This document shows positions 1 through 9,147 of a stretch of 34,237 nt of DNA, in pieces. The position numbers were made by a program, and so were the translations under genes. The stretch is from Saprospiraceae bacterium (GTDB lineage: Bacteria > Bacteroidota > Bacteroidia > Chitinophagales > Saprospiraceae), in the NCBI GenBank assembly GCA_028284395.1, contig JANQRV010000096.1, forward strand, positions 1-34,237, written 5' to 3'. Position 1 is the stretch's first letter, and each line of letters begins with the position of its first letter. Under the pieces are notes generated by a model. That model was not told the DNA's origin, ran no database searches, and saw only the letters and a program-made list of their open reading frames with translations.

Positions 1-1966
1 ATGCCGGATCATGACGTAAATTGAAGTTTGGATCATTGGCTCCGATACGGGCAAAGATCAATTCATCTTCGCGATCGGCCAAGCTGGTCATCGAGTAAAA
101 TTTCCCATTGGAGAACCAGGTCACTTTGGCATTAGGTGCAGCGGGTTGGCCTTGTGCTTCCTTCCACAAGTGCTGATACCCGTGGTCCTCGCCCATGGCA
201 GATAGCGTATTCGTTGCTTTTTCGTAGTCAAAGTTGGTCGAAAGAAGGTGTCCCTGAAACCACACCGGAAGATCGTATTGGCGGGTGGAGTCAGACTTCA
301 CCCGGAATACATCCAGCAATACCGGTTGACGAAAATCCTCTTCCTGGATCAACAACAAGGTGCGATGAAGCTCGCTATCCGGATAGGCATGCCGGTCTTT
401 TGCACTGACCACCTGGACACCCTGCGTCTCGGCACTGAAATAGTATGGATCGGGGTGATGCAGCTCTCCCACCTTGATGTCGCCATTGTAATGCGACTTT
501 TCGTTGATGACTATCGTATTATGGGCGATGCTCTGTTTCGCCCAGGAGTTGTTTTCCGGCAGGTAACGCCCTCCGCCCTTCTGATCGATGTTTACCCATC
601 GTGCAGCACCGTAATCCTGCACGACTTCTCCCGTTTCGTCATAAAGCGAGTAAGATAATTTATCGAAATGGCCGTGCCCCATGCCTTGCGCTGAATATTT
701 CATCACCAGACACAACTCACTATCGACGGTAGTGCTCGCTCTCAATATGCCAATGCCCCCTTCATTTCCACGAGGCCCGTCGGTATAAGCAATGGATACT
801 TGTCGTAGCGGTTTTGCCAAACCATCTGCTATTCCTTTGGCGACCGAAAAACCGGCTTCATCCAAAACTACCGTTCCCTGTTGCTCCGCTACGGATAACA
901 GCATGGGGTCTCTTCCATAGTGCAAATAGGCCAAATCTACGGCAGTCACAACCTCCCGGGCTTGCCAGGACATCCCCTTTTGCGCATCATTGATCGGATA
1001 AAAAAGGCCGTTGGCATCCGTCTGATATAGGAGCGAATAGACCGCTTTTTTCAAGATCTCATCCCGGTAGCCCAGAATATCTAAATCGGGCCTGTTATTC
1101 GCCAATGATTTAGCAAATTGGAGAAACGGAAAAATCGCGTAACGCAAGTAATATGGCCCCTCCGTAAAGTAGCCATCCGGAGAGAACGAACCGTCTAACT
1201 GGGCCAGAAAACCGGCTTTTTTTAGTTCATCCGGTCGAATTAGCCCGCCGTCATTATCTCTTTCATTCTTTTTGTTGACGTCTACCTTTAAGCCATGCAG
1301 TGCCCTGTTGACCAATTCATCATCATTCATGACCAATCCGATCATACCTACTGCCGCATTGCCCCAGGTACTGTGATTGTGGATCCGGTTAAAGAACCGC
1401 GGATTGCCCGTCGACAAAAAATCGGCGTAGGGTCGGAAGAGGTCTTTTTCCAACAGCACTCGCTCTTCTTCCGACAAAAAATCATAAATGCAATCGTAGG
1501 CCTGGCTAACGTACACCAACCAATTCGCATCGTTGAGGCATTGCCAGAAGATTTTGCCGGTAGCGTAGGAGCGATTCGTCGGATGTAGGGGCAATGCCGG
1601 ATACATCTCGGCGTATTTTAACAACATTTTGCGAATGTAACTTGCGTATTTTTCATCGTCCGTTATTTGAAACAAAACACCGGCTTTTTGCATCACAAAC
1701 CAATTCCTTTTGTGGCGTTCATGCGTATAACCGCCTGCCATATCTTTAGGGATCGGTACGTGTATACCCACTTCGATTTCAGTATCGACTTCTGTAATGG
1801 TCCGGGCTAAAACTCGATCAAACAAGGGGGCTTGACCTAGAGATGCCTTGATATTCGCCACTCCCTCTTTTGTCAGGATCAGATTGGGGTGACCTTGAGC
1901 ACACAGGTTACCTAACCCGCAAAGCAAGCCAAGGAAAGCACAGAATATTATTAGTTGATACTTCAA
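1..1966 (-). CDS. PL17-type oligoalginate lyase (heparinase II/III-like), partial at the left edge
   Basis: This probable exolytic lyase would cleave alginate oligosaccharides to unsaturated monouronate after uptake into the periplasm. The frame is open for 655 codons and continues beyond base 1. No in-frame ATG precedes the hydrophobic leader, so the start is taken as TTG at 1966 (KYQLIIFCAFLGLLCG follows); the first in-frame ATG, codon 76, would remove the signal peptide. Visible PL17 hallmarks are the Asn-His pair at N197-H198 (IHNHSTWGNAAVGM), the tyrosine-rich GYFTEGPYYLRY motif at about 265-275, and a His motif at 429-437 (MGHGHFDKL). An alpha-helical N-terminal half is followed by the beta-rich heparinase II/III domain. 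It lies 109 bases downstream of the Nramp-like gene in the same operon. The family call is from memory of PL17 structures; another PL15/PL17-like uronate lyase specificity is possible. Confidence 0.85.
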   Translation of the reverse strand, partial: MKYQLIIFCAFLGLLCGLGNLCAQGHPNLILTKEGVANIKASLGQAPLFDRVLARTITEVDTEIEVGIHVPIPKDMAGGYTHERHKRNWFVMQKAGVLFQITDDEKYASYIRKMLLKYAEMYPALPLHPTNRSYATGKIFWQCLNDANWLVYVSQAYDCIYDFLSEEERVLLEKDLFRPYADFLSTGNPRFFNRIHNHSTWGNAAVGMIGLVMNDDELVNRALHGLKVDVNKKNERDNDGGLIRPDELKKAGFLAQLDGSFSPDGYFTEGPYYLRYAIFPFLQFAKSLANNRPDLDILGYRDEILKKAVYSLLYQTDANGLFYPINDAQKGMSWQAREVVTAVDLAYLHYGRDPMLLSVAEQQGTVVLDEAGFSVAKGIADGLAKPLRQVSIAYTDGPRGNEGGIGILRASTTVDSELCLVMKYSAQGMGHGHFDKLSYSLYDETGEVVQDYGAARWVNIDQKGGGRYLPENNSWAKQSIAHNTIVINEKSHYNGDIKVGELHHPDPYYFSAETQGVQVVSAKDRHAYPDSELHRTLLLIQEEDFRQPVLLDVFRVKSDSTRQYDLPVWFQGHLLSTNFDYEKATNTLSAMGEDHGYQHLWKEAQGQPAAPNAKVTWFSNGKFYSMTSLADREDELIFARIGANDPNFNLRHDPA

Positions 1967-2075
1967 AATTACTATTGTTTTAATCCAATCGTTAAGACTC
2001 CGGCATCAGGTTTTCTGTAAAGTAGCGCTCGTCATTTGCCAGAAATTGATATCAAACAAGTCCTCAATAAATCAC

Positions 2076-3344
2076 TCATAGTTTTTCCACGATGGCCAAT
2101 ATTCCATTATAGGAAATGATGCAGGCAAAGACCAAAGCCCCGGTCAGACCAATGTTTAGCAACCAACCGGCTTTATGTTCTCCCATTAGTTTTTTTCTGT
2201 TGATCAAAATCATGATACCCAATATGACCAGCGGTAGTATAAAGACATTGAACACCTGGGTCAGGATCTGTGCCTGAATGGGATTCACGCCCAATATCGG
2301 AACGGTAAGCGCAACCAGGCAGGCCAAGCCCGTCAATACTTTAAACTGGGTCGACTTTAAATCTAGCTCTCCTTTTTGATAATCAGCAATTAACAAGGGC
2401 GCAATCATTAAAATGGGAAAAATGGAAGAAAGTCCGGCGCCCAGCGTTCCGAGAATAAAAATGGTAATGGCGAACCTTCCGGCAATGGGTTCCAAAGTGG
2501 TGACCATGTCGAGTACCTTCGTAATCACCTTTCCTTCATGGAAAAACGCCCCCATGGCAACAGCCATAATGGATCCGCTGATCGCAAAAATGAGGATAGC
2601 TGCCCACATGGCATCTTTACGTTGCCGTTCCAAGTCGTTTTTGGTCCAGTTCTTTCCTTGAATGAATAGCGGGCGGGACAGAAAAGTAGCTGCCGCCATT
2701 GTGGTTCCAACAAAAGCTGCCACCAGCATCTTCCCCACTTCTACCTGTGGAATGGAAGGTATCATACCCGCTGCCACTGCCTTAGGAGAAGGCAAAACCA
2801 CAAAAAATGACAGCAGAAAGGAAAGGCCCATCAACGACACAAACACGATTAGGATATTTTCGAAAACCGAATACGTGCCTTTCAAAAGTACCACATACAT
2901 AATTCCCACTACGAGCAGCGCGATGATCAGCACCCCCCAGTATTCCCTTCCTTCTAAGTTCGGGAAAAATAAAACAAGGGTTTCAAAAAGGGCATTTGCG
3001 GAAATACCCAATATACCGATCAGGGAATTCCATTGCCCGAACGTGATTCCAACAATGATGAGCAAACCAATGATGTTTCCAAATTTCAATTGTTTGCGAA
3101 AACTATACAGCGCTGTTTCTCCGGTCACCAGGTAATATCTGCCATAAGCCTCCATCAGCACCCAGGAAAAAAGACAGCTCAGGAATAAAACCCACAACAA
3201 CTGCATCCCGTATTGACTCCCAGCAACTACCATTGAAGTGACGCTGCCCGTACCGATGGTAAAACCGATCGCAAAAAAGGCGGGGCCAATGCTCAACAGC
3301 AATTGATAGAATTTTCCAAGAAGGGAAGCGTCGGTATTTTTCAT
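2076..3344 (-). CDS. Nramp-family transporter lacking the canonical metal-binding motifs
   Basis: This 422-residue inner-membrane protein has about eleven hydrophobic segments and the Nramp (LeuT-like) layout. It starts with a GPAFFAIGF helix equivalent to TM1. Canonical Nramp metal transporters carry DPGN in TM1 and MPH in TM6. Here the TM1 position reads IGTGS (residues 30-34) and the TM6 position reads MAAA (216-219), so the aspartate, asparagine, methionine and histidine metal ligands are absent. It sits between susD (81 bases upstream) and the PL17 lyase, where alginate loci often keep a monosaccharide permease. I infer that it may carry an unsaturated uronate or another organic solute rather than manganese or iron. 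The family call is fairly secure; the substrate is unknown. Confidence 0.75.
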   Translation of the reverse strand: MKNTDASLLGKFYQLLLSIGPAFFAIGFTIGTGSVTSMVVAGSQYGMQLLWVLFLSCLFSWVLMEAYGRYYLVTGETALYSFRKQLKFGNIIGLLIIVGITFGQWNSLIGILGISANALFETLVLFFPNLEGREYWGVLIIALLVVGIMYVVLLKGTYSVFENILIVFVSLMGLSFLLSFFVVLPSPKAVAAGMIPSIPQVEVGKMLVAAFVGTTMAAATFLSRPLFIQGKNWTKNDLERQRKDAMWAAILIFAISGSIMAVAMGAFFHEGKVITKVLDMVTTLEPIAGRFAITIFILGTLGAGLSSIFPILMIAPLLIADYQKGELDLKSTQFKVLTGLACLVALTVPILGVNPIQAQILTQVFNVFILPLVILGIMILINRKKLMGEHKAGWLLNIGLTGALVFACIISYNGILAIVEKL

Positions 3345-3425
3345 TTCAATTTAGAAGGAATTTCGGGGAGAAAAAATCTCCCCGAAGGTTTGTTTATTTG
3401 TTTGAGTAAAGACGTTTGTGTGTCT

Positions 3426-4736
3426 TCAATAGCCATTATTTTGTGTAATCGCTCCGAAGCTTGCCAGCACCTCCGAGATCGGGATTGGAAACAAATGATA
3501 TCGGCTATCAATCGATTCTCCCATTTCAGCGTCGACCGTTCCGGTTCTGACCAAATCAAACCATCTCTGGCCCTCAAAGGCCAACTCAAGCCTTCTTTCA
3601 TCTTGTATGGCCTGTCTTACCAAAGCCTGGTTATTGAGAATGGTATGATCCAATGGAGCTAATCCGGCTCTGGTTCGGATCGGATCTAGCAGATCAAGTA
3701 CGGTTTCGGCAGGAGCTCCATTCTCGTTCAATGTTTCTGCATACAGCAGAATAACATCCGCTAATCTCAGTTCTATCCAGTCGTGATCAGGACCTCCCGT
3801 CTGGGGAAATTTTGGAGACGACATGGTTGCCGTATCAATGGTTACCGCTCTTCTCAAATCTCCGGGGCTGGCATCAAATGCAGCAACCAGGTCTTCGTCC
3901 AATGGATTCAGAGATTTTGTATCAAGTCCGCCAGACCATGACCAAAACTCGGAAAAGCCATATTCATCGGTTATCGAACTAGAAATTTGGGTGGCGTATA
4001 TGATTTCTGAATTCAAATCATTGTCCACACCAAAGATATCCGCAAAATTGTCTTGCAAGCTAACCCCAGCTCCTGCTGCTCCATTGACAACAGCTGCCAG
4101 ATGTGATTCCGCTTTGCTAAAATCGCCCATTTGAACCAATACTTTACCAAGCATTCCTTGGGCTGCCAATCTAGATGCTCTTCCATCCACTATTTCGGTT
4201 CCTAGAGCTGCTATGGCAGCCTCCAGATCAGGAATGATCACGCTATTGTAAACCTCGGAAGCTGGTCTTCTCACTAAAATTGATTCGTCAGACACACTTG
4301 GGGAAGAAGATAGATTTATCGTCACATCGCCAAATACTCGTACCAACTTAAAGTAAGACAAAGCCCTTAAAAACCTGGCTTCACCTACCTCGGTATCATC
4401 TGCGGAATTTTCAATTACATTATTCGCGCTCAAAATTGACTTATACAAAGCCGTATAGAAAGGACCAAAGAATTGATCTTCCATGGTGGTTAAATTGGGC
4501 CCGAATACATCAAATTCAGTATATGGAGGTTCGAACATAAAAGCGTTATCCGCTCTGAAGTCGCCCATCACCGCCATTGGCGTAGCGGACCCGTGCTGAT
4601 AGAAATAGGCGGCATTCAATACTCCTTCATAGTCCGTCAGAGAATTTGAACTAGCGATGTTTGGTGGAAATTGATCCAGATCCTCGCAGGCTGTTACAAA
4701 CAGCAAGGCTCCTAATATGATATATAATGTTCTCAT
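3426..4736 (-). CDS. susD: SusD/RagB-family outer-membrane glycan-binding lipoprotein
   Basis: This is the surface lipoprotein partner of the SusC channel and binds oligosaccharides for import. The leader MRTLYIILGALLFVTAC ends in a lipobox cysteine at residue 17. An alternative in-frame ATG at 4757 adds seven residues; the nearer start is preferred because it follows an A/T-rich leader. Family signatures are an N-terminal TPR-like helical region and the C-terminal motifs RLADVILLYAETLNE and DERRLELAFEGQRWFDLVR. At 436 residues it is somewhat short for the family. It follows susC with about 97 bases between them, the usual susC-susD order, and was probably transcribed with it. The ligand cannot be read from the sequence; the neighbouring lyase suggests alginate oligomers. 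Confidence 0.93.
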   Translation of the reverse strand: MRTLYIILGALLFVTACEDLDQFPPNIASSNSLTDYEGVLNAAYFYQHGSATPMAVMGDFRADNAFMFEPPYTEFDVFGPNLTTMEDQFFGPFYTALYKSILSANNVIENSADDTEVGEARFLRALSYFKLVRVFGDVTINLSSSPSVSDESILVRRPASEVYNSVIIPDLEAAIAALGTEIVDGRASRLAAQGMLGKVLVQMGDFSKAESHLAAVVNGAAGAGVSLQDNFADIFGVDNDLNSEIIYATQISSSITDEYGFSEFWSWSGGLDTKSLNPLDEDLVAAFDASPGDLRRAVTIDTATMSSPKFPQTGGPDHDWIELRLADVILLYAETLNENGAPAETVLDLLDPIRTRAGLAPLDHTILNNQALVRQAIQDERRLELAFEGQRWFDLVRTGTVDAEMGESIDSRYHLFPIPISEVLASFGAITQNNGY

Positions 4737-4833
4737 TATTTTATTATTTAGTACCATTCAGTTAAGTAAGTGGACACATTGCTTCAATAGCATATGAGTT
4801 AACTTGTCGACCTACCTCTTTCTTGAACAGTTC

Positions 4834-7800
4834 TTAGAAATTGACATTTAGACCAAAAGTGATGCTTCTCACGATCGGACTTGCACCTACTTGCACTCCG
4901 TATGTTGTCGGCCCCAGATAACCGCCATTGGTGATCTCTACGCCTTCCGGATTGAAAGAAGTGTAATCGTCTCCCATCAGATACAGCAAATTGGTGGCGG
5001 CAGCATATATTCTCAGGGAGTTCAACCCAACCTTGCTGGTCCAATCCGGGTTAATGGTATAACCAATGGTCAAGTTTCTCAAGGCAATGTAGGATGCATC
5101 TTGTATCATCGCATCCGTTTGATTTCTATTGCGTTCATAATGTTGCCCATTGTGGTCGGCAATACCATCGCCTTCAGCGTCAAAGCTTGAACGTAGTCTT
5201 CCACCCCACTGTGAATTATAGTAAAGCGGGTCGATGTTGAAAACTTCTCCTCCTTGTGCCCCCTGCAACTGGAACGATACGTCGAGGTTTTTATAGCTCA
5301 GTTGACTGTTCAAACCCCAGTAGAAATCTGGTGTGTTCTGGCCTATCTTCACTAAATCTCCACCCTCTTCAACGGTTCTTGTCCGATCAATTACCCCGTC
5401 GCCATTTTGATCAACGACATAACTCTCTCCGCTATTGATGCCATTATTTCTCGTCGGATCCGCTACGTATTGCATCTCGACTGGTCCAATGGTTTCCAAT
5501 CCCCACATCTCGCCAATCTCTCCCCCCACATAATTTCTAAAAATGGGGCCTCTACCACTCTGACCGTAAATGGTGGGAGCCAGCTCATCCAGACCACCTA
5601 AATCGGTTATTTCAGAATTGACAGTGGAGAGGTTGGCACTAATGTTCCAACGCAGATCTCCGCTATTGACTACTACTGCACCCAGTTCGAACTCCAATCC
5701 GGAACTTGTAACATCACCGGAGTTAAGCACAATGGAAGTGGTACCTAGTACTTCAGAAACACTCTGATTAATCAAAATGTCTTCGATGTCGGATGTATAA
5801 TAATCTACTCCCAACGTAAATCGATTGTCCAGGAAACCGATGTTAATACCGTAGTTGGTCTCGGTATTGGTTTGCCAGGTCAAATCCGGATTAGCGATAT
5901 CGGAAGGGATCAGAAATCCGGTTCCAAATACCGTTGCCGTCGGGTTCAAAAGGCTTAGTGAGCTATAAGACCCTAAGAAGGCAGTAGTTCCTAAAGACCC
6001 CGTACTGAACCGTAGTTTGAATTGACTGAGAAAATTGGAATTGAAAAAGGATTCATTGTGTACATTCCACCCTAAAGAAACTGCCGGGAACGTTTCGAAT
6101 CTATTGTTGGCCCCGAAACGAGAATCACCGTCTCTCCGGACGGATACGGATGCCAAATAACGATTGTCAAAAGCGTAGTTGATCCTTCCAAAAACGCTCC
6201 GCCTTGAAACGGTTTCGTCGCGCTCCGAAACGGAGATATCTGCCGGATCCAATAGGGCGTAATTCAGGGGCTGGCCAAAAGGTACATTGGAAGCATCTAA
6301 AGCGATTCCCTGGATATAGAAATTTTGAAATTCAATTCCGGCAACGGCAGATAGATCATGTCTACCGAATACCTTGGCATAGTTTAAAGTCGTTTCACTT
6401 AATACCGAAGACCTCTTTACATCCGTTTGATCTAATGCAGTCTGATTGGTTCGACCTCTCGAATCAAACTCGAGCTCTCGGTGAAAATAGTCTCTCGTAT
6501 CTCTGATATCTCCTCCCAATACGGTTTTAATATTCAATCCTTCTACGATGCTGAATTGCAAATAGGAACTAACGTTACCGAAGTAAGTTTTCTGCCATCG
6601 GTCGGTGTTGTCCAGCTTCGTTGCCGGGCCCGCATCGCCAGATCCTCCAATACCATTACCGCTTCTCCCATAATGCCAGTCTTGCGCGGTCATGCCGGGT
6701 TCTAAGGTATAGATACTATTGTTCCAAGGTGCGTCCCCTCCTCTAAAACCGGAGTCAAAAGAAGCCAATCCAAGCGCCTGCGCCTGTTGATCCAATTGTT
6801 GAACGAATGCAATGGAGGCTTCGGTATGGTAAATGGGATGTACGCTGTATGCCCTCAATAGATCTCTCATATCATGACCGACCATATCTCTATCCCCCAC
6901 AAATCCATTGATGGTTAATCCGGCCTTGAATCGCTCACCCAAATTAGCATCGACATTCATACGCGCATTATATCTTTCGAACCCCTGTGTAATGGCAATA
7001 CCCTGAGTATTTAGATAACCGATTGAAGCAAAGTATTTTATATCTTCGGTACCACCGCTGATACTGATGTCATGGTTCATACTGTGTCCCGATCTAAAAA
7101 GCCAATCTTCGACCGCTACGACATCCGGAGAATTCTTAAAAGCGTTCAATCGATAATTCAATAAACCGGGGTCTACTTCAGAAACATCAAAAGTACCATC
7201 GGCTATGCCGGCTTCTATGGTATTGGCCCATTCTCCGGCCGTGGGATTTATGTTATCTCTCACATACTTACTGGAGGTACTCGCGTAAGCATTGTAGCTA
7301 ATACTAGCTTTGCCTGTTTTTCCTTTCTTGGTGGTAACCAGAATTACGCCATTCGCTCCCCTAGAACCATAAATAGCAGCTGAAGCAGCATCCTTCAGTA
7401 CCTCTAGACTTTCAATATCGTTTGGATTAATGGTAGCCAAACTTCCCGAAATCGGATATCCATCCACCACAATGAGTGGATTGGCATCTCCTGTAATAGA
7501 GGAAGCTGCCCGGATCTGAATCTTTGGATCCGCACCGGGTGCCCCATCCTGATTTTGGATCAAAACCCCGGCTAGCTTACCCGCCAGTGCATCATCTACA
7601 CGATTCGCCTGAATGGCTGCAATATCTTCGCCTCCAACCTGTGCAATGGCACCGGTATTGTGCGATTTTTTCCGACTACCGTATCCGATGATCACTACTT
7701 CTTCCAATTGAGTAACATCGGGCCCCATCACAATATTGAGCACGGATTGCCCACCGACCGGGACTTCCTGTGTTAAATAGCCAGTATAACTGAAGACCAG

Positions 7801-8058
7801 GACATCATCTTCTTCAGCTTCAATGGAAAAAGAGCCGTCTATATCGGTCACCGTACCGGTTGTAGTGCCTTTCACGATGATGGTTACACCAATCAACGGA
7901 ACATTGTCTTCGGATGACACCACTGTCCCAGTGACATCGAGAAAGGAGGAAGTATTCCCGGAGAGGGAGAGAGGAAGACAATACAACATCACTATTAAAC
8001 CCAAGATCGAGCTGGTAATGTTGAATTGTTTTGTTAATTTTGTCATGATTTTAAACAT
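4834..8058 (-). CDS. susC: SusC/RagA-family TonB-dependent outer-membrane transporter
   Basis: This 1074-residue TonB-dependent channel imports oligosaccharides delivered by its SusD partner. Domains in order are a signal peptide (about 1-34), a carboxypeptidase-like beta-sandwich (about 41-112, including VTGTVVSSEDNVPLIGV), the conserved LEEVVIIGYGSRKK stretch (118-131), a plug domain with NPLIVVDGYPI (193-203) and AAIYGSRGANGVILVTTKKG (227-246), and a C-terminal beta-barrel ending in FGLNVNF. A second ATG at codon 5 (8046) is an equally credible start. The length is typical. The gene lies 294 bases downstream of the gntR-family gene. That gap contains several inverted repeats and no clear Bacteroidota promoter, so expression may be controlled through the leader or by read-through from gntR. 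Confidence 0.95.
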   Translation of the reverse strand: MFKIMTKLTKQFNITSSILGLIVMLYCLPLSLSGNTSSFLDVTGTVVSSEDNVPLIGVTIIVKGTTTGTVTDIDGSFSIEAEEDDVLVFSYTGYLTQEVPVGGQSVLNIVMGPDVTQLEEVVIIGYGSRKKSHNTGAIAQVGGEDIAAIQANRVDDALAGKLAGVLIQNQDGAPGADPKIQIRAASSITGDANPLIVVDGYPISGSLATINPNDIESLEVLKDAASAAIYGSRGANGVILVTTKKGKTGKASISYNAYASTSSKYVRDNINPTAGEWANTIEAGIADGTFDVSEVDPGLLNYRLNAFKNSPDVVAVEDWLFRSGHSMNHDISISGGTEDIKYFASIGYLNTQGIAITQGFERYNARMNVDANLGERFKAGLTINGFVGDRDMVGHDMRDLLRAYSVHPIYHTEASIAFVQQLDQQAQALGLASFDSGFRGGDAPWNNSIYTLEPGMTAQDWHYGRSGNGIGGSGDAGPATKLDNTDRWQKTYFGNVSSYLQFSIVEGLNIKTVLGGDIRDTRDYFHRELEFDSRGRTNQTALDQTDVKRSSVLSETTLNYAKVFGRHDLSAVAGIEFQNFYIQGIALDASNVPFGQPLNYALLDPADISVSERDETVSRRSVFGRINYAFDNRYLASVSVRRDGDSRFGANNRFETFPAVSLGWNVHNESFFNSNFLSQFKLRFSTGSLGTTAFLGSYSSLSLLNPTATVFGTGFLIPSDIANPDLTWQTNTETNYGINIGFLDNRFTLGVDYYTSDIEDILINQSVSEVLGTTSIVLNSGDVTSSGLEFELGAVVVNSGDLRWNISANLSTVNSEITDLGGLDELAPTIYGQSGRGPIFRNYVGGEIGEMWGLETIGPVEMQYVADPTRNNGINSGESYVVDQNGDGVIDRTRTVEEGGDLVKIGQNTPDFYWGLNSQLSYKNLDVSFQLQGAQGGEVFNIDPLYYNSQWGGRLRSSFDAEGDGIADHNGQHYERNRNQTDAMIQDASYIALRNLTIGYTINPDWTSKVGLNSLRIYAAATNLLYLMGDDYTSFNPEGVEITNGGYLGPTTYGVQVGASPIVRSITFGLNVNF

Positions 8059-8075
8059 TTAGATTTTTTACTTAG

Positions 8076-8091
8076 CTCATCCGAGGATGAG
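8076..8091 (-). promoter_or_regulatory. Short perfect inverted repeat in the susC leader
   Basis: CTCATCCGAGGATGAG is a 16-base perfect palindrome 18 bases upstream of the susC start. In the susC transcript it could form a small stem just before the ribosome-binding region, or it could be a protein site. On the plus strand it is followed by a T-rich run and resembles a terminator, but no plus-strand gene ends here. Confidence 0.4.
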
Positions 8092-8139
8092 TTTTTCTTT
8101 TGGGCAATAAGGGTTCATTTTCAAAAAATAGGCCCCCTG

Positions 8140-8161
8140 CTAAAGAGTTGCAGCTCTTTAG
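8140..8161 (-). promoter_or_regulatory. Stem-loop in the susC leader
   Basis: CTAAAGAG and CTCTTTAG are perfect 8-base arms separated by six bases (8148-8153). On the minus strand the stem is followed by a G/C-rich stretch and then a run of Ts about ten bases later, which is not a clean intrinsic terminator. It may be a leader structure or an operator. Confidence 0.4.
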
Positions 8162-8176
8162 TACGGCTTAATGACA

Positions 8177-8237
8177 AATCACTTCCCATCTTATACATAG
8201 CGAATTGGCCGATTCAGATCTATAAGATGAGGTGATT
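8177..8237. promoter_or_regulatory. Long imperfect inverted repeat between gntR and susC
   Basis: The left arm at 8177-8195 begins AATCAC and ends CATCTTATA. It is mirrored by TATAAGATGAGGTGATT at 8221-8237, with two extra bases in the left arm and about 25 bases between arms. The pair lies roughly 120-180 bases upstream of susC, where an activator or repressor could act. No known site family was recognised. Confidence 0.35.
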
Positions 8238-8268
8238 GAATGAAAATGAAAACTTACTAAAAGAAAGG

Positions 8269-8291
8269 ATTGGCAGCCTATGGTTGCCAAT
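8269..8291 (-). terminator. Candidate intrinsic terminator after the gntR-family gene
   Basis: ATTGGCA and TGCCAAT form a 7-base stem that extends by three more positions, one of them a mismatch or wobble, to a TAT loop. On the minus strand it is followed by CCTTTCTTTT and lies 62 bases past the gntR stop. If it works, susC needs its own promoter downstream. Confidence 0.5.
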
Positions 8292-8352
8292 TTTCGTGTT
8301 AGCTGGTGTTACAGATAAATTCAAGTTTCATATTGAGTGTAATTTTATGTGA

Positions 8353-9084
8353 CTAGCTGATATTGCCGCCCTCTCTTAGGCTCTGGCTGTACTCCAATAC
8401 ATCTTGTAAATGAGCAGTCATCGCCGCTTCCGCTTCCTCCGGACTTTGTTCAACAATATGTTTAAGAATGATTTCGTGTTCATCCAATGCTCGGTAATAA
8501 CGGCCATCTTTGCAGACATCCAATTTGCGGAAACTACTGATGATATCGGGAATAATAATTAACATCAGAGACTTCAAAACGGAATTCTTACTGGCTTCCG
8601 CAATTTTTAAATGGAATAAGAGATCTTCCTCGACCGCCTGTTCGTCTTTTCTAACTTTTTCTTCATAGGCTTTTAACGCCTTTTCGATATTTACAATATC
8701 TTCCGCTGTCCTTCGGCGAGCCGCCATTTTTGCCGACTGGCCCTCCAACAATACGCGGGTTTCAACCAGAGAAGCAAAATCACTGTCCTCTAATTGAAGT
8801 ACATTAGAGATGAGTCCTTCCAGGGCTGCTATTCCGATCCCTGCTACCACGGTACCGCTTTGAGGCAGGGTCCGCAAAATGCCATAGACTTCCAGTTTCC
8901 GAATGGCGTCCCGAACGTAACTTCGGCCAACGCCCAATTTTTCTGCTAGTTTGCGTTCCGGTGGCAATCGGTCACCCGGTTTCAATTGGCCGCTTGTAAT
9001 CAACATTCTGATCTGACGGATAATCTTATCTTCTGGTTTTTCAATGACAATTTCCTGAAAGTTCGATAATAGCTTTTCGGACAT
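8353..9084 (-). CDS. GntR-family (FadR subfamily, FCD domain) transcriptional regulator
   Basis: This 243-residue cytoplasmic DNA-binding regulator is the probable ligand-responsive repressor of the locus. The winged helix-turn-helix occupies about residues 15-80, with the GntR signature PGDRLPPERKLAEKLGVGRS (36-55 region) and YVRDAIRKLEVYGIL. The C-terminal FCD domain (about 95-235) keeps the expected metal-ligand pattern: D154 and H158 in EEDLLFHLKIAEASKN, H203 in DEHEIIL, and H225 in AMTAHLQ. FCD regulators commonly sense small organic acids, including uronate-derived compounds. Its promoter overlaps GGTTnACC boxes and an 18-base palindrome, which implies autoregulation. The next gene downstream on the same strand is susC. 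The family is certain from motifs; the effector is inferred from the lyase in the locus. Confidence 0.93.
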   Translation of the reverse strand: MSEKLLSNFQEIVIEKPEDKIIRQIRMLITSGQLKPGDRLPPERKLAEKLGVGRSYVRDAIRKLEVYGILRTLPQSGTVVAGIGIAALEGLISNVLQLEDSDFASLVETRVLLEGQSAKMAARRRTAEDIVNIEKALKAYEEKVRKDEQAVEEDLLFHLKIAEASKNSVLKSLMLIIIPDIISSFRKLDVCKDGRYYRALDEHEIILKHIVEQSPEEAEAAMTAHLQDVLEYSQSLREGGNIS

Positions 9085-9105
9085 AGTAGGCTTTTTACAG
9101 TGTGG

Positions 9106-9147
9106 ATTGGTTGACCTATAAATTGGTTAACCAATTTTTGGTTAATC
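9106..9147. promoter_or_regulatory. Operator region: three GGTTnA-type boxes around an 18-base palindrome
   Basis: AAATTGGTTAACCAATTT at 9120-9137 is a perfect 18-base palindrome. It is flanked by GGTTGACC (9109-9116) and GGTTAATC (9140-9147), so three related boxes repeat at 15-16 base intervals. The third box touches the -7 element of the promoter and the central palindrome sits close to the expected transcription start, which suits repression. From memory, the UxuR/ExuR hexuronate operator of gammaproteobacteria is AAATTGGTATACCAATTT, which differs at two central bases only. Confidence 0.75.

Noticed and set aside
248..658. Plus-strand open frames of 90-136 residues within the PL17-like gene
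   Set aside because: They are opposite-strand shadows of a gene with clear family motifs on the minus strand.
8076..8101. Plus-strand intrinsic terminator (palindrome followed by T-rich run)
   Set aside because: No plus-strand transcription unit ends here; it is kept only as a leader structure of susC.
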